Shown in pieces: positions 29,796-41,700 of a DNA stretch of 64,000 bases. This stretch comes from Axinella damicornis. Its lineage: Eukaryota > Porifera > Demospongiae > Axinellida > Axinellidae. Location: the NCBI GenBank assembly GCA_963931865.1, contig OZ007506.1:19638100-19702099 (forward strand), read 5' to 3'. Below the pieces are notes generated by a model. The model saw only the letters and a list, made by a program, of their open reading frames with translations, was not told the DNA's origin and did no database searches. Both the position numbers and the translations under genes were made by a program. Every line of letters begins with the position of its first letter. Within the stretch, counting starts at the first letter, position 1.

Positions 29796-31596
29796 CAAGT
29801 TCTCAGGAGACTCAACTCATGTTCACATGCACCAAAATTAATGTGTACATGTATGTACCTCACAAGAGGGTCAACTTCCAATTTGTGTGTGTGAGTGAAA
29901 AGCTCAACAATTTCGACCTCTTGTCTGCCGTATACATCAGTATGTAGTGAAACTCACCTCGGCGTCCTCTCTCTTTCGTCCCAGGCTCTTCAAAAAGGGA
30001 ACCTGGAAGGGGCTAGGATCCATGCAGAAAATGCCATCAGACAAAAGAACCAGGTATAGCATCAACTGGAATCCACGTCAGTGGGGTGTGATTCTGTGGG
30101 CAAAGTGGTCAGAGTTGATCCACCTTGTGTGTGTGCAGGGCCTGAACTTCATGAGGATGAGCGCTCGTGTGGATGGGGTCGCCTCTCGTGTGCAGTCGGC
30201 CATCCAGATGAGACAGGTGAGAGTAGCCTCGTTCCCAAGCTCCCCCATGTGCGCAGGGGGGAGCCTTGGAACAGGGCTAGGTGAGGAGCAATTGGGCCCT
30301 GTTCCATGAGTGTGGATGTCCTGGTTGCCTACTGTAGGTGACAGGTGCAATGGCAGGAGTGGTCAAGTCGATGGACTCTGCCCTCAAGTCCATGAACCTT
30401 GAGAAGGTATGTGCTTTTTGTAAAAGGTTTAAGAGTATCTGAAATACTGTGTTTCCCACACCTCCCTCCCTGCTCTCCCTCCTCCTTCCCTCCTATCCCT
30501 CCCCCTCCCTCCTCCTTCCCTCCTATCCCTCCCTCTCTCCTATCCCTCCTCCTTCCCTCCCTCCCCCTCCCTCCTCCTTCCCTCCTATCCCTCCCTCCCC
30601 CCCCCCCCCCCCCCCCCCCCCCCCCTTTTCCCTCAAGGTTGCAACAATCATGGACCAATTTGAGCGTCAGTTTGAACATCTTGACGTGCAGACACAGACA
30701 ATGGAGGAAGCCATGAGTGGGGTCACCACTCTCACCGTACCAGAGGTGAGGTACAGTGGCCATATTCTTGACCACACATACTCAACTTCCTGATTTCTAT
30801 AATTTCTGCCAAATTGTGCCAATGCAAGCATTATCCAGTAGTATAACCTTTGACCTTTGCTGTGTTCACAGGACCAGGTGGAAGGTCTGATGTCGAAGGC
30901 TGCTGACGAAGCTGGGTAAGTAAAAACCTCTCCTCTCAGACCAATAGCAACACCTACATGTAGCTAGCCTGGGATTGGCCAGAACCGAGTCCAGTAGTGA
31001 TCCGCACTGGGGTTAGTTTGGGTCCGGGGCCTGAGACTAGGCTCTGTGCTAGTCTCGTCTACCCTTGACTCCATACCAAGAGCGTATGACAATATCATCC
31101 TCCGCCACAATGACAATGATGTCATCATGCACTCTGGCTTCACACTGATATGAAGTATCGGGCGTCCCTCCTCCATTTTGTCGTACTGAAAACTAGAGCC
31201 ACAATCCTGTATGTCAAATGGGCGTAGCCTCCCCTTAGGATATCTGATAATGGAACACTCTTCAACTAGTTTGACTTCCTCCATTGCTCTCTCTGCAGCC
31301 TGGACCTGAAGATGGAGCTACCCTCTAACCCCACTGGAGTGGCATCGAGCACTGTAGAGCAGGTATGCAAACTGTTATTACATGTACAAACCTCATTCCC
31401 AGAGTGTTCCTCTCTGGCCTGGGAATGAGATTGGCCATTTTACCGGATCTCCGAGTTCCCTACCAGCAGACACTGGTGTGTCTATACTACGGGATCACAT
31501 GCAAAAGCTGATACTTGTAGAATAGGACTTGATTTTATTTCCCTCCTCCTTCAGGATGAACTATCAGCTAGACTGTCTCAGTTGAGAAACTCTTGA
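28424..31596 (+). CDS. CHMP1: CHMP1, ESCRT-III subunit
   Basis: Ten exons: 28424-28442, 29238-29257, 29553-29630, 29985-30053, 30139-30216, 30338-30406, 30638-30745, 30872-30915, 31299-31362 and 31555-31596. They sum to 591 nt, 196 residues, the usual size of CHMP1. The protein starts MSSAMEKNLFNLKFASKQM and is basic and helical in its first half, with the family core FMRMSARVD and VVKSMDSALKSMN. It ends DELSARLSQLRNS, the C-terminal MIM that binds MIT domains of VPS4 and spastin. ESCRT-III filaments cut membrane necks in multivesicular body formation and cytokinesis. The first two exons are only 19 and 20 nt. The katanin in this window also has an MIT-like N-terminus, but adjacency is probably chance. 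CHMP1A versus CHMP1B cannot be settled here. Confidence 0.93.
29717..29796. repeat. (TTTG)n then (GT)n microsatellite
   Basis: TTTG repeats followed by about 25 GT units in a CHMP1 intron. Confidence 0.9.
30224..30279. mobile_element. Palindromic MITE beside the CHMP1 exon 5 donor
   Basis: TAGCCTCGTTCCCAAGCTCC paired with GGAGCCTTGGAACAGGGCTA. It starts 7 bp after the donor GT at 30217. The flanks AGGTGAGAG and (A)GGTGAGGA suggest that the target duplication included the donor itself. Confidence 0.7.
30465..30625. repeat. CCCTCC-rich pyrimidine tract ending in 29 C
   Basis: Plus strand almost all C and T. The C run is 30597-30625, directly upstream of the exon 7 acceptor (30636-30637), so it serves as an extreme polypyrimidine tract. 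Confidence 0.85.
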
Positions 31597-31901
31597 GAAG
31601 TCACGAGACTGCATGTCTGATGGCCATGTTGGTGATTATCTGTTTCCCCGCTACTAATGTTTAAATGATTATTATAGTAGTAATGTTAATTTTTTTAGCC
31701 GTATATAGTAACTTGTAGCTAATGCCTGTACTGTACATTGTGCCATTTAAAGTGCCAACTCATGAAGTATACATGTATTCACCCTTTCACTGGCCTGTGT
31801 GGCCAGACCCCATTCTGGGGTTGCCATGTGAGACTATTCACTGGGAAATCAATCCTTCATGTATTACTAGCTTATACAACTACACTGGGTAAGTCAACTA
31901 G

Positions 31902-31991
31902 TAGTCTCTGTCTCAGGACCAAGCAACCAACCCCAGCTAGCACGAATCACTTTTGTATGCGCTGGATGAAAGGCCTGCGGGAATGAGACTA
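31902..31991. mobile_element. Palindromic MITE with 9-bp duplication
   Basis: Starts TAGTCTCTGTCTCAGG, ends CCTGCGGGAATGAGACTA. Flanks GTCAACTAG (31893-31901) and GTCAATTAG (31992-32000), 8 of 9 matching. Confidence 0.8.
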
Positions 31992-32069
31992 GTCAATTAG
32001 ATTTACTGTGATCTCCTAAAATACATATAGTACACCCACCCTCAAAGATTGTCCCGCCCTCCTTTTTAG

Positions 32070-32164
32070 TAGTCTTGTTCCCGGCCATTTTCAGTTGCAT
32101 GCATGAAGGAACAGCTGTTCTTTTGTCCGTGGAACTAAACGGCACAGACCATGGAATGAAACTA
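32070..32164. mobile_element. Palindromic MITE with 9-bp duplication
   Basis: Starts TAGTCTTGTTCCCGGCC, ends CCATGGAATGAAACTA. Flanks CCTTTTTAG (32061-32069) and CCTTTCTAG (32165-32173), 8 of 9 matching. Confidence 0.8.
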
Positions 32165-32749
32165 CCTTTCTAGAGCAGCAGGCTATAATAATTATGTAAT
32201 GGGTGTGTAATGCACGGGATCAACTGCATGCGTATGGTTATAGGAATATGTGACCAATTACCTCTACATTTACATTCAGCTGTGCATGCATGATTCAGAA
32301 CTTCATACAGGACAGGTACACGCATTGACAGTCACTATAGCTGTCAACAGCACATGCCAGTAAGTCTCAGAATGAGACCACCATATATAATTTGTCATGC
32401 TCAATAAGTGCTCTATTTAACAGGCGAAGGAAAATTTTAATGGCAATCAAAAGTGTGCTGAACAGGAAACCATGGAATGAATGGATCAAAATTAATGAGA
32501 GCGTGATTCAACAGACATGCAAGGTAGGGAAGAGCAATCAAGAAGCACATGGAGCAAAAACAACACAAGGGAGAAGTGTGCTCTGAAACATACAGGTCCT
32601 CCGAGAAGTCGTGTGTGCATACAAAGAACGAAAAACTGTACAACTATACCAGTGTTGTGGAGTGTTTTGAAAGGAAATAGAGACGTACATTTACACACTT
32701 GGACTATACATACTGATATCCTAAGGTACAAAGAAAAAAGCAGTGAACA

Positions 32750-35700
32750 CTATAATTTTCCAAGCTCAAAAAGCATGTCCATTAAAATACTAGAAACAGA
32801 TGGTTCCACGTATTGTGAAGTAGCCAAGTACAGCATGCGATCACGGTACGGAAGGAAGGCAGTTCTGTTTGTGGGCACCTTGGATAGACAGTGCAGGGTA
32901 GTGGCAGCCCTTCTTAACATGGCCACAGAGAGGCTGTTTGGGTCATCTGGATTGTGGCCACCAACAAGCTGCCCCCCACTCATGCAAGATGCATGCTCGG
33001 CTATTTCAATGCACTCCAGCAAGAGAAAGACGACCATTTTCTGCTGGCCTACAAGTCGGCTGGCAGACTCATTCCCCTGGGCCATATTCGACAAGAGTAC
33101 CAGCGCAAATTGCCTCATGACTGGGTGCTTCTTCTGGCCAATGAACTGGACAAGGTGGGAGAAGAGGAGATCGAGTCTCATGAGTGGCGGGGTCGCAAGG
33201 ATGAAGTCGACGTTGACCTCTGAAATGGACATCTTTGCGAGCGTCTCGAGTACTAGTCTCTGTGGGGAGAGAGAGGACACCATGGCCGTCTCGGGGAGGG
33301 GATCTACTGCGTGAGCACAAGGACAAACAGCCCAGTGTAGCAGTCCGTCAACGATGGGATAGCTGATGGACTCGGGAAAGAGGGAGAGGTCAAGCTGGCC
33401 TGAGATGTTGGAGAGAATAACGAGGGTGTTTTCTCTGAGTACTTCCAGACACTCCCACCACCAGTAGTCCTTGTACGCTAGATGTGTGGGCTCCTCCTGC
33501 CTTCCCAGGTCTGCTACGTGCTCATTCTCTTTGCATGGGGCAGCAATGTTTTCCTCCTCATCGGCTACACACTCCATCTTTTCCTCCTCCTTGTGTGGTG
33601 GAGTTGTCTCTCCGTTCACTGCACAGAGTTTCTTGTTTTCCTCTCTGTTGGACGCAACGCGGACTCCTCTTGTATCAGAAACAATTGCATCCTCTTTGTG
33701 TTTAACATCAACAACGGTGTGTATGTGTCGTTCCTTTGACCGCAAGAGGTGGCAGTGGTGTAGTGTTAGCAGGCGGCCAAGAAGAATCAAGATGCCGGGA
33801 TTTTGCGAAAACTCCAGGTCGTTCCCGGGAATGAAGGAGAGACTTCTAAGGATGTTAGATATGCAAAGACACCTTCCTTGTAGAAGTTCTCGCACAGGGG
33901 AGACTGACCAAAGGGGAAGGGGCTCCTTCTTATACACTTCACTTTCTTCTGTGAGCAAGGCTGGAGACTTTGGTGAATCTTTCGTTGCTTTCGAGTTAGG
34001 GCCAGTGGTTTTACTTGACCCATTCCCATTACTCTGAGACGATGTAAGATCTCTTTTCTTTGACTCACATTCTGCAGTCTTGCTATCACTTTCGGTCCTC
34101 CGATCACCTTCCAATTCCTTAAGAATTTCTTCCCTGATTTGGATGTCTTCCAAGAAACTCTTCTCTCGTCGTCTTGGGCTTCTACCCAGTCTTCCAAACC
34201 GGTGAAGTGGGACCTGGCTCAACAGGGCTTCTCTGTGGAGCAATTCGGCAACAGGCGTCTGGTCGATTCGTTGCAACTTTGACTTTCTCTCTAGCGCTCT
34301 CCTTTCATTTTCTGGCATGATTTCGGGTCCACCGTCTTCCGAAGGGTGGAATAGGTCATCATGAATCGATGGGTTTCGTATGTGCGAGAGGTCGTCACTC
34401 TTCCCTAGCTTCATTCGTCCAAAGCTAAACACACTCGCAACAGGCACTGTACTGCCATTAGCCAGCTCTTCTATTTCAGCTTTCTCTCCCCGATCACTAC
34501 CCACAGTCGCAGCAGCAGATTTCGTGTCAGACAAGACGTCGTAATCCATCTCATTCGCTCTGAATAGACACTCAGCCACACGTGCTTCCTCCACCTTAAC
34601 TTGTCCCTCAGTTGTGCAAGGTACCGGCTCAGCACCCTCCCGTCCAGGAAGATACTTGGGCAAGATCTCAAAGTTCTCCTCAAAGATGGCCAAGAGAGCC
34701 TTCTTGAAATGATCGATTAGCGTCTGGAGGAGGCTGTGATGGTGCTTCAGGTAGAAGAAGCCGACTGTTCTGTCATCGTGAAGTAGGATGTTCAGTGTGT
34801 CGAGAGCCCATGTTGATTCGGCAACAAGACCGGATTTTAGTGACATCATGACACGCCAGGGTTCCACATGACCTACAAGAAAAATAGCAACAAAATTATG
34901 CGTGCCCTAAGTGTAGAGTTTTCCCTTCGCAATTGCATCACTAGAGAAGATCTTCCAGCACAGAGAGCCTGATACTCTGCTCTCAACCATCTGACAGCTA
35001 TGACCCTCTGAGAATGCCATGATCACACTGCCACGTAAGCTAAGCTATAAGGTATCTATCTATCTATCTATCTATCTATCTCTCTCTCTATCTATCTATC
35101 AATCAATCAATCTATCTATCTATCTATCTACCTATCAATCATCTAGATACTCACCACAATCACCGGAAAACAGTCTTCTCCTTTTCACCAGCTGCGGTTT
35201 CATGCCTTCTACGCAATTGCTCCAATCTGGAAGGGGACGCTTCAAACCCTCCAACATGGACAAGTGTTCCGAGTGTCTCGCTTGAAGTGTCTTGTTGTCG
35301 GCAGATACTTCTGGTCTGTGGCTCGGCTTGGGAGAAGCACTGGGTTTCTCAGACATCTTTGAAATGGACGGCACCTTACTGTGTGCCTGATCCTGCCAAT
35401 GGATCTTGATCGGATCTAGAGGCTGCCCAGGACTTGATCTGTGGTGCTGCATTGAACTAGTGGCGCTGCCCATTTGCTGGGCGATGGGACGAGGGGAGGA
35501 GGAGTGTCGGTGCTGCATGTGGTGCTGATGGTAGGGGGAGGGAGACTGCATGTGATGAGGTAGCGATGAGAGCATTCGTGAGCGGTGCTGCTGCCAGTGC
35601 CAATCGGGGGGCATAGGCATACCTGTTGGACTTGCGTACGCCGACATTTCTTCCATTCTCCGAATATCCATTGGACTGGGCTGGGGCATCATGGGCGAGC

Positions 35701-38700
35701 GGAAGGGTCCACCGTAGGGAATGGAATCCATTGGCACCCTGTGTCCAGCCATATGCATGGGGAGAGGCATACCAGGGTAGGGGCTTCCTCCAGCGTAAGG
35801 TGATCGCATCAACGGGGACTGCATTGCTTGGAAATCGGGGGGCATTTCATGTGACGGGTAAGCTGCGTAGGTGGGCGGCATGGGAGAGGAGTGAGATCGA
35901 TAGCCTGAGGCAGGATCGATGGGGTACACGGGGGGATAGGCAGGAGGATTCGGAGCAGCACCAAGTGCACTCATGTCATTCATGTCTAGGAAGTTTGGTG
36001 GTGGGGGGGGAGGGGCACCCCAGTCTCCTCTCTGGCTGTTCGGCTGAGGGAACGGGGGAGGGTAGGAGGGGGAGGGAGTGTTTTGTCCTGAAGGCGTGGC
36101 GGGACCAGTAGGTACAGTGGGCTGGTTAGGTGTGGGATACGGCGAGGGTGACATCCCAAGAAGGGACTCCGCCTCCTGGACGCTGATGTCCGGTAGCGGC
36201 TCTGTCAGAGACATTCCTTCAGAGTATGTATCAACGGAGTTTTGTGAGCCCTCAGGGAATTCCAGACTGTCTTGTTTTTGGTCCACGGGTGATAGCATGT
36301 GATCTTGGGACTGTGGTGGTTGGCTGTCCTGATCCGTGCTTAGCTGAGAATTTTGGCTGTTCATCTGTGGCACACTGCCGTCACTGCTGTCCTGGGAGTT
36401 TGCTTTCTGTGAGAGCCTCCCCTTAACTGCTGTCTGGTTGGCCAGGGAAAACGACTCCCCGTTAACTTTTCCTTCTGTCAGTACGTCCAACACACTCTCC
36501 TCTACCTTTGATGTGTTCGTGTAGGGGGTGTGGTTTACCTTCTCTCCCTCCCCACTTGGAGAATTAACGTTGCTACCCTTTCGAGAGTTCTCAAACCGGG
36601 AGAGGCAATCTGAGAGGTCGAGGTTCTTCACATGGCACTCGTAAGGCAGGAGGAGCTTCACGTAACACATCTGGAGTGTTCTGAGGGCACCTGAGTGTGG
36701 GTTGGAGGCACCAGAGTTGAAGGACTTGAGGACCTCGCGCCAGAGCCTCTTCTCTATAACCTGCACATAACAGAAGAAATAACATTTGAATTTATCACCA
36801 TAACCAGGAGCTTATGACTACAACTTATCTCTTGGGCACTGTACACCCACAGTAGCCTCGTAACCAGGCCCTCACGCGGAACGCTGTCCTGATCCGAGGC
36901 TACTGTACACCCACAGTAGCCTCGTACCCAGGCCCTCACGCGGAATGCTGTCCTGATCCGAGGCTACTGTACACCCACAGTAGCCTCGTACCCAGGCCCT
37001 CACGCAGAACTCTGTCCTGATCCGAGGCTACTGTACACCCACAGTAGCCTCGTACCCAGGCCCTCACGCGGAATGCTGTCCTTATCCGAGGCTACTGTAC
37101 ACCCACAGTAGCCTCGTACCCAGGCCCTCACGCGGAATGCTGTCCTGATCCGAGGCTACTGTACACCCACAGTAGCCTCGTACCCAGGCCCTCACGCGGA
37201 ACTCTGTCCTGATCCGAGGCTACTGTACACCCACAGTAGCCTCGTACCCAGGCCCTCACGCGGAACGCTGTCCTGATCCGAGGCTACTGTACACCCACAG
37301 TAGCCTCGTACCCAGGCCCTCACGCGGAACGCTGTCCTGATCCGAGGCTACTGTACACCCACAGTAGCCTCGTACCCAGGCCCTCACGCGGAATGCTGTC
37401 CTGATCCGAGGCTACTGTACACCCACAGTAGCCTCGTACCCAGGCCCTCACGCGGAATGCTGTCCTGATCCGAGGCTACTGTACACCCACAGTAGCCTCG
37501 TACCCAGGCCCTCACGCGGAATGCTGTCCTGATCAGAGGCTACTGTACACCCACAGTAGCCTCGTACACAGGCCCTCACGCGGAACGTGGAAGAGGGCCT
37601 GGTGACACATGGCAAAATTCCCGTATGTGCTCAGTCAGCATAATTGTGTAATCGATTACATTCCTTACTTGGATGCATTCGAAATCACGCGGAAGGTAGC
37701 TGTCGTTGATGGCTAAGTAGCAAGTCCTTGCCAAGGAGTGATCAGAGGTGAGTCTTGGAGGCTAGAACAGCAGTTTTATCAAACGGCTACACTTTTCACG
37801 GGGTGAAGAATGTAATTACTACGCAGTTATCGGCAATGGACGAACGTGATTCGCCTACTCGAAATCAAGACTGCTGAGCTAAGCACATACGGGAATTTTG
37901 CCATGTGTCACCAGGCCCTCTTCCGCGTTCCGCGTGAGGGCCTGGGTACGAGGCTACACCCACAGTTACATACATGTAGCATCCTACCTACTATTTGGCC
38001 CTCCTCATTATAGAACAGCTGTTCCAAAATAAACATTTGCTGTGCTGTATATAGTAGACTGTAGACTAGTGACTACCCATTACGCCACTGCTGTTAGATG
38101 GTACATGTGGATAGATACATGTACATGTACTGCTTTAGCTCAGTATTCCAATTAATGCCTACCTCAACTTATGTGACAGCAGATAAGTCATACATAATGT
38201 TTGCCCAAGGAGTGTGGCTCCACTTACGTTCACAAATCCACCGAGCTGTTGCACACTATTGTAGGCCCTATAGAGATCCAGGGGAGCTCGGCAAATGGTG
38301 GGCAGCCGGACCAGAGGAATCCCTACATGAATTGAGGAAGACAGAGGAATGAAAACAGGGATGGAAGGACAGATAGAGGGAAGGAGGGACCCCAGCAGAA
38401 ACCGTGACCAACTCCAGGGATATGTCCCCATATAAACTCTTCTATGGTGTCACAACAAGGTCACAAACAAGAATTAGCGATCACAGACAGGAAAGCATTG
38501 CTGAGTCAAAAGAGGGGAGGAGGAATAGAGGGATCCCAACAGGAAACCGTGACCAGCTCCATGGAATACAAATACAACTCAGGCATCACAAACTCTTCAA
38601 AGAACATTGACACTCAATTTGTGACAACTGACAGGAACACCTGGATAGAATTCTTGTATTTTTTTCTTAGTAAGAACTGGTTGAGTGCTTGACCTTTGAA

Positions 38701-41700
38701 GTACCACTGTACCGTGACACTGTAGTGACATCGTAGTGACATCGTCAAACAGATTGTCACACAGCCAGTAAACAACACACTAAACACATACGCTGTCAGA
38801 TCTGTACACACCCTGTTCACATCCCATCAACTCTTTGTTAATTCTGCTGACATGATTTCCTATGAACCCATAAGAATATATACAGATGTATGGGGGGTTA
38901 GCACTAGTCAGCGCAGAGAAGCTCCGAGGGCTAGAGCCTTACTTTGCCATGCCAAGATCCCCCCCCCCCCCCCCCCCCCCCTTGAACAATCTTCTACATG
39001 AAACACTGGAAATAGGTGTTCGGTGGGTGAGGCTAAACAGCAACCTCCCAACTAACAAGGATACAAGGATATTAACAATTAAGAGGCCAGAGACATTATC
39101 GCACAAGGCTGTTGGTGCAGGAGTTACACCGGACTCGTGCAGACACAGAGAAGGAGGCAAGACCTCTGAAGCATATCTAGCAGAGGGGAGTTTGTCAGAC
39201 CTCTGCACAGAGAGCTGCCCCGTACCAGACTGCTCATGTAGGCGAATGAGAGGGCAGTAGTTGAAGCTATTTGTATGTACTGTGCATGTTATGTGGTGAG
39301 TGCATGTACAAGCAGCCATATACACACATCTTGCTGTCCTGTAACTAGCCAATTAACATCTGCCAGTACTGCCAACACGTTTTTACTGGAAGGCCTTAGC
39401 CCACCCACATACTTATCCCTAAAGAACTCACAGTTGCTATGACAACACAACTACATTGTACCTGTAGGCATAGCAGATGTATTACATCATCAAAGCCACC
39501 TGTGTGATAAGTGCATGGCAACCACTACGCTAACCAGATACCAGGCGGACTAACTCAATCAACAACACACACAGAACTATCAGGGCTACAAATTGAGTCT
39601 AACGGTCAGTCACATGGATCTCCTTATAAGGCCTGGCAAACCCATAACCTAATCGAAGCCCAATACATCAGAAAAGGCGGTAACTTTGGTAACTAGGTTA
39701 GATTACATGTGAGAGCATACTTGTGTATCTAAGAGCAGCCAATCACTAAAGAGCACATGGGTGTATCTGTGCCCGCCCAAAGGCCAAGTTTCCTGGAGCC
39801 TCCAGTGAGATTACTTAATGTGTAGGCATTCCCTACCAGTGGTCAAGACCATGAATGATTTTTGTGGGTGAGTCAAGGATCCCAAGATTCATGTTTCCTC
39901 CAAATTGATTGTCCTCCACAATCTACAGCTGATATATCTGTTGCTGCATGTGTGCCCAGAGGCATGGGCTGATATCGTAGCCTCGATCCCAGGCCTTCTA
40001 CACCTCCAGTTTTCGGTCACCTGCAGTATGCAAATGGAGGGGAAGGCCGGGGAATCTTCCCACATGATCGGCATATGTCGTTACACCTGATCTCAACAGT
40101 CAAGCCGTGTACGGGACCGATCTTGCATTCTGCGGACGTCTACAAAGCATAGCACCCACAGTTCAATCAGTGTTTTGTGTCCCAATTACGGGATCCTTTG
40201 CAGGTGCACCACAGAGGCAGTTTCAACATATTCATAGCCTCGGGGCAGGAATAATGCTAGTATGCTCACTGAATACGACATAGTTAAGGGAGTCGGTAAA
40301 ACGCGGAATACGGAATAGCGGAATAACTTTTGATTGACCGGAAATGAAATTTTGAAAATATGCAGTAACTGCAATCCAAATAGCCGGGCCACTGCGAGCC
40401 TGTATCTGGACTTGTAGAGAAGCTACGGACATTAGGCAAGCCATGCGGTACACCTCAATGGTTGCCTGAAGCTAGAGGTGAGCAGCACGGTGAGATCTAG
40501 CTAGGCTACGGAAAAGTAGAGAAGGTAAAATGATGTAGAAGTTGGCTCAACGTAACTTCGTTCATACGAAAACCGGCACACTGTGGGAGAGGTGTACCAA
40601 GTACCGTTGACAAGAGTTTTAGTGCTACTTGAGATGGTGACTGCACTAAAAAAGCAACCTCCTAAAGCTCTCACTACCCATGGGCTGACAACGCAGTGAC
40701 GAGGTTATTCGTCTTGGCAGTAATTTGCTCCCACAGCATGTGCGCCGATGTCTCGAGGACAGACAAAGATCCTTCGATCTCTATTGAAAGCCTGGCTTTC
40801 CAGGATGGCAGAGTCAAACCTTTTGTAGCGTTGCACAAACTTTGCCAGTGGGCCTGCTCAGGCACGGCACTTCTCAAACCTCAACTTTTATATCTCGGCG
40901 TCTCTCACATGGCTTACCCGGTATTCACAGCTCCTCTGTAACTCCAGATACAGCTAGCAGTGGTCGATCTCGCAGCGCAGCTCCCTCGACTATGCATGCA
41001 TGATAGTAAGCAGTACACGTGCCGTGTCGGCAGAGAACAAAGCATATTTTCAACATTTCATTTCCGGTCAATAAAAAGTTATTCCGTTATTCCGTATTCC
41101 GCATCTTACCGACTCCCATAGTTCAACATCTCATTGTAAGTGATCCACACAATCATCACTGAAATTGTAGAGCCTGTATGGATGGGAATGACCTGATCTA
41201 GAGCCCCCCTCCCTCTCCCTCCTTCCCTCAGGCAACATCGGGAACATGGATAATTGTGTGTACCTTCGTTCTCGAGGAATGCGAACAGAGTATCCAGGAA
41301 GTCCTTCTTCTGCTGCTGATCCTCAGCGTACTGGGCCACTATTGACTAGAGAATTGAAACAAAATGTGCTAGTGGTATTCATAACTCACTCAGAAGAGCT
41401 GAAACCACATGAATCTTCTCAACTGCATATACACATTCAAGTAGGCACTATCATCATCTTTAATCAAATTACACTTTGAATATAAACATTCATACTAAAC
41501 AAACACCTAGGAAACAGCAAATGAGTCTGGGAGGCTGTTCTAATTAGAGCACACCCACCTGCACTGATTTTCAGCTCGAACTAATCAAAACTCAAACTTT
41601 GAATCATTTGTTGTTCGCAGTACGTGGACATTGCGTCATCAGGTATTGCATATAAAATGTCATTCATTTGCCAAAGCTTGAGGCAAGCTTTAGATATCCT

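Larger units (their letters stand above)
31597..32749. other. Convergent gap between CHMP1 and ARID1
   Basis: 1.15 kb with no recognisable gene. It holds two palindromic MITEs (31902-31991 and 32070-32164). Confidence 0.6.

Noticed and set aside
33471..34037. Plus-strand frame of 188 codons
   Set aside because: Antisense shadow of the large ARID1 last exon, with no family resemblance.
35626..36111. Plus-strand frame of 161 codons
   Set aside because: Antisense shadow of the Pro/Ser-rich ARID1 exon.
36841..37608. CRISPR array
   Set aside because: Units are directly tandem without unique spacers, in animal DNA. It is a satellite.
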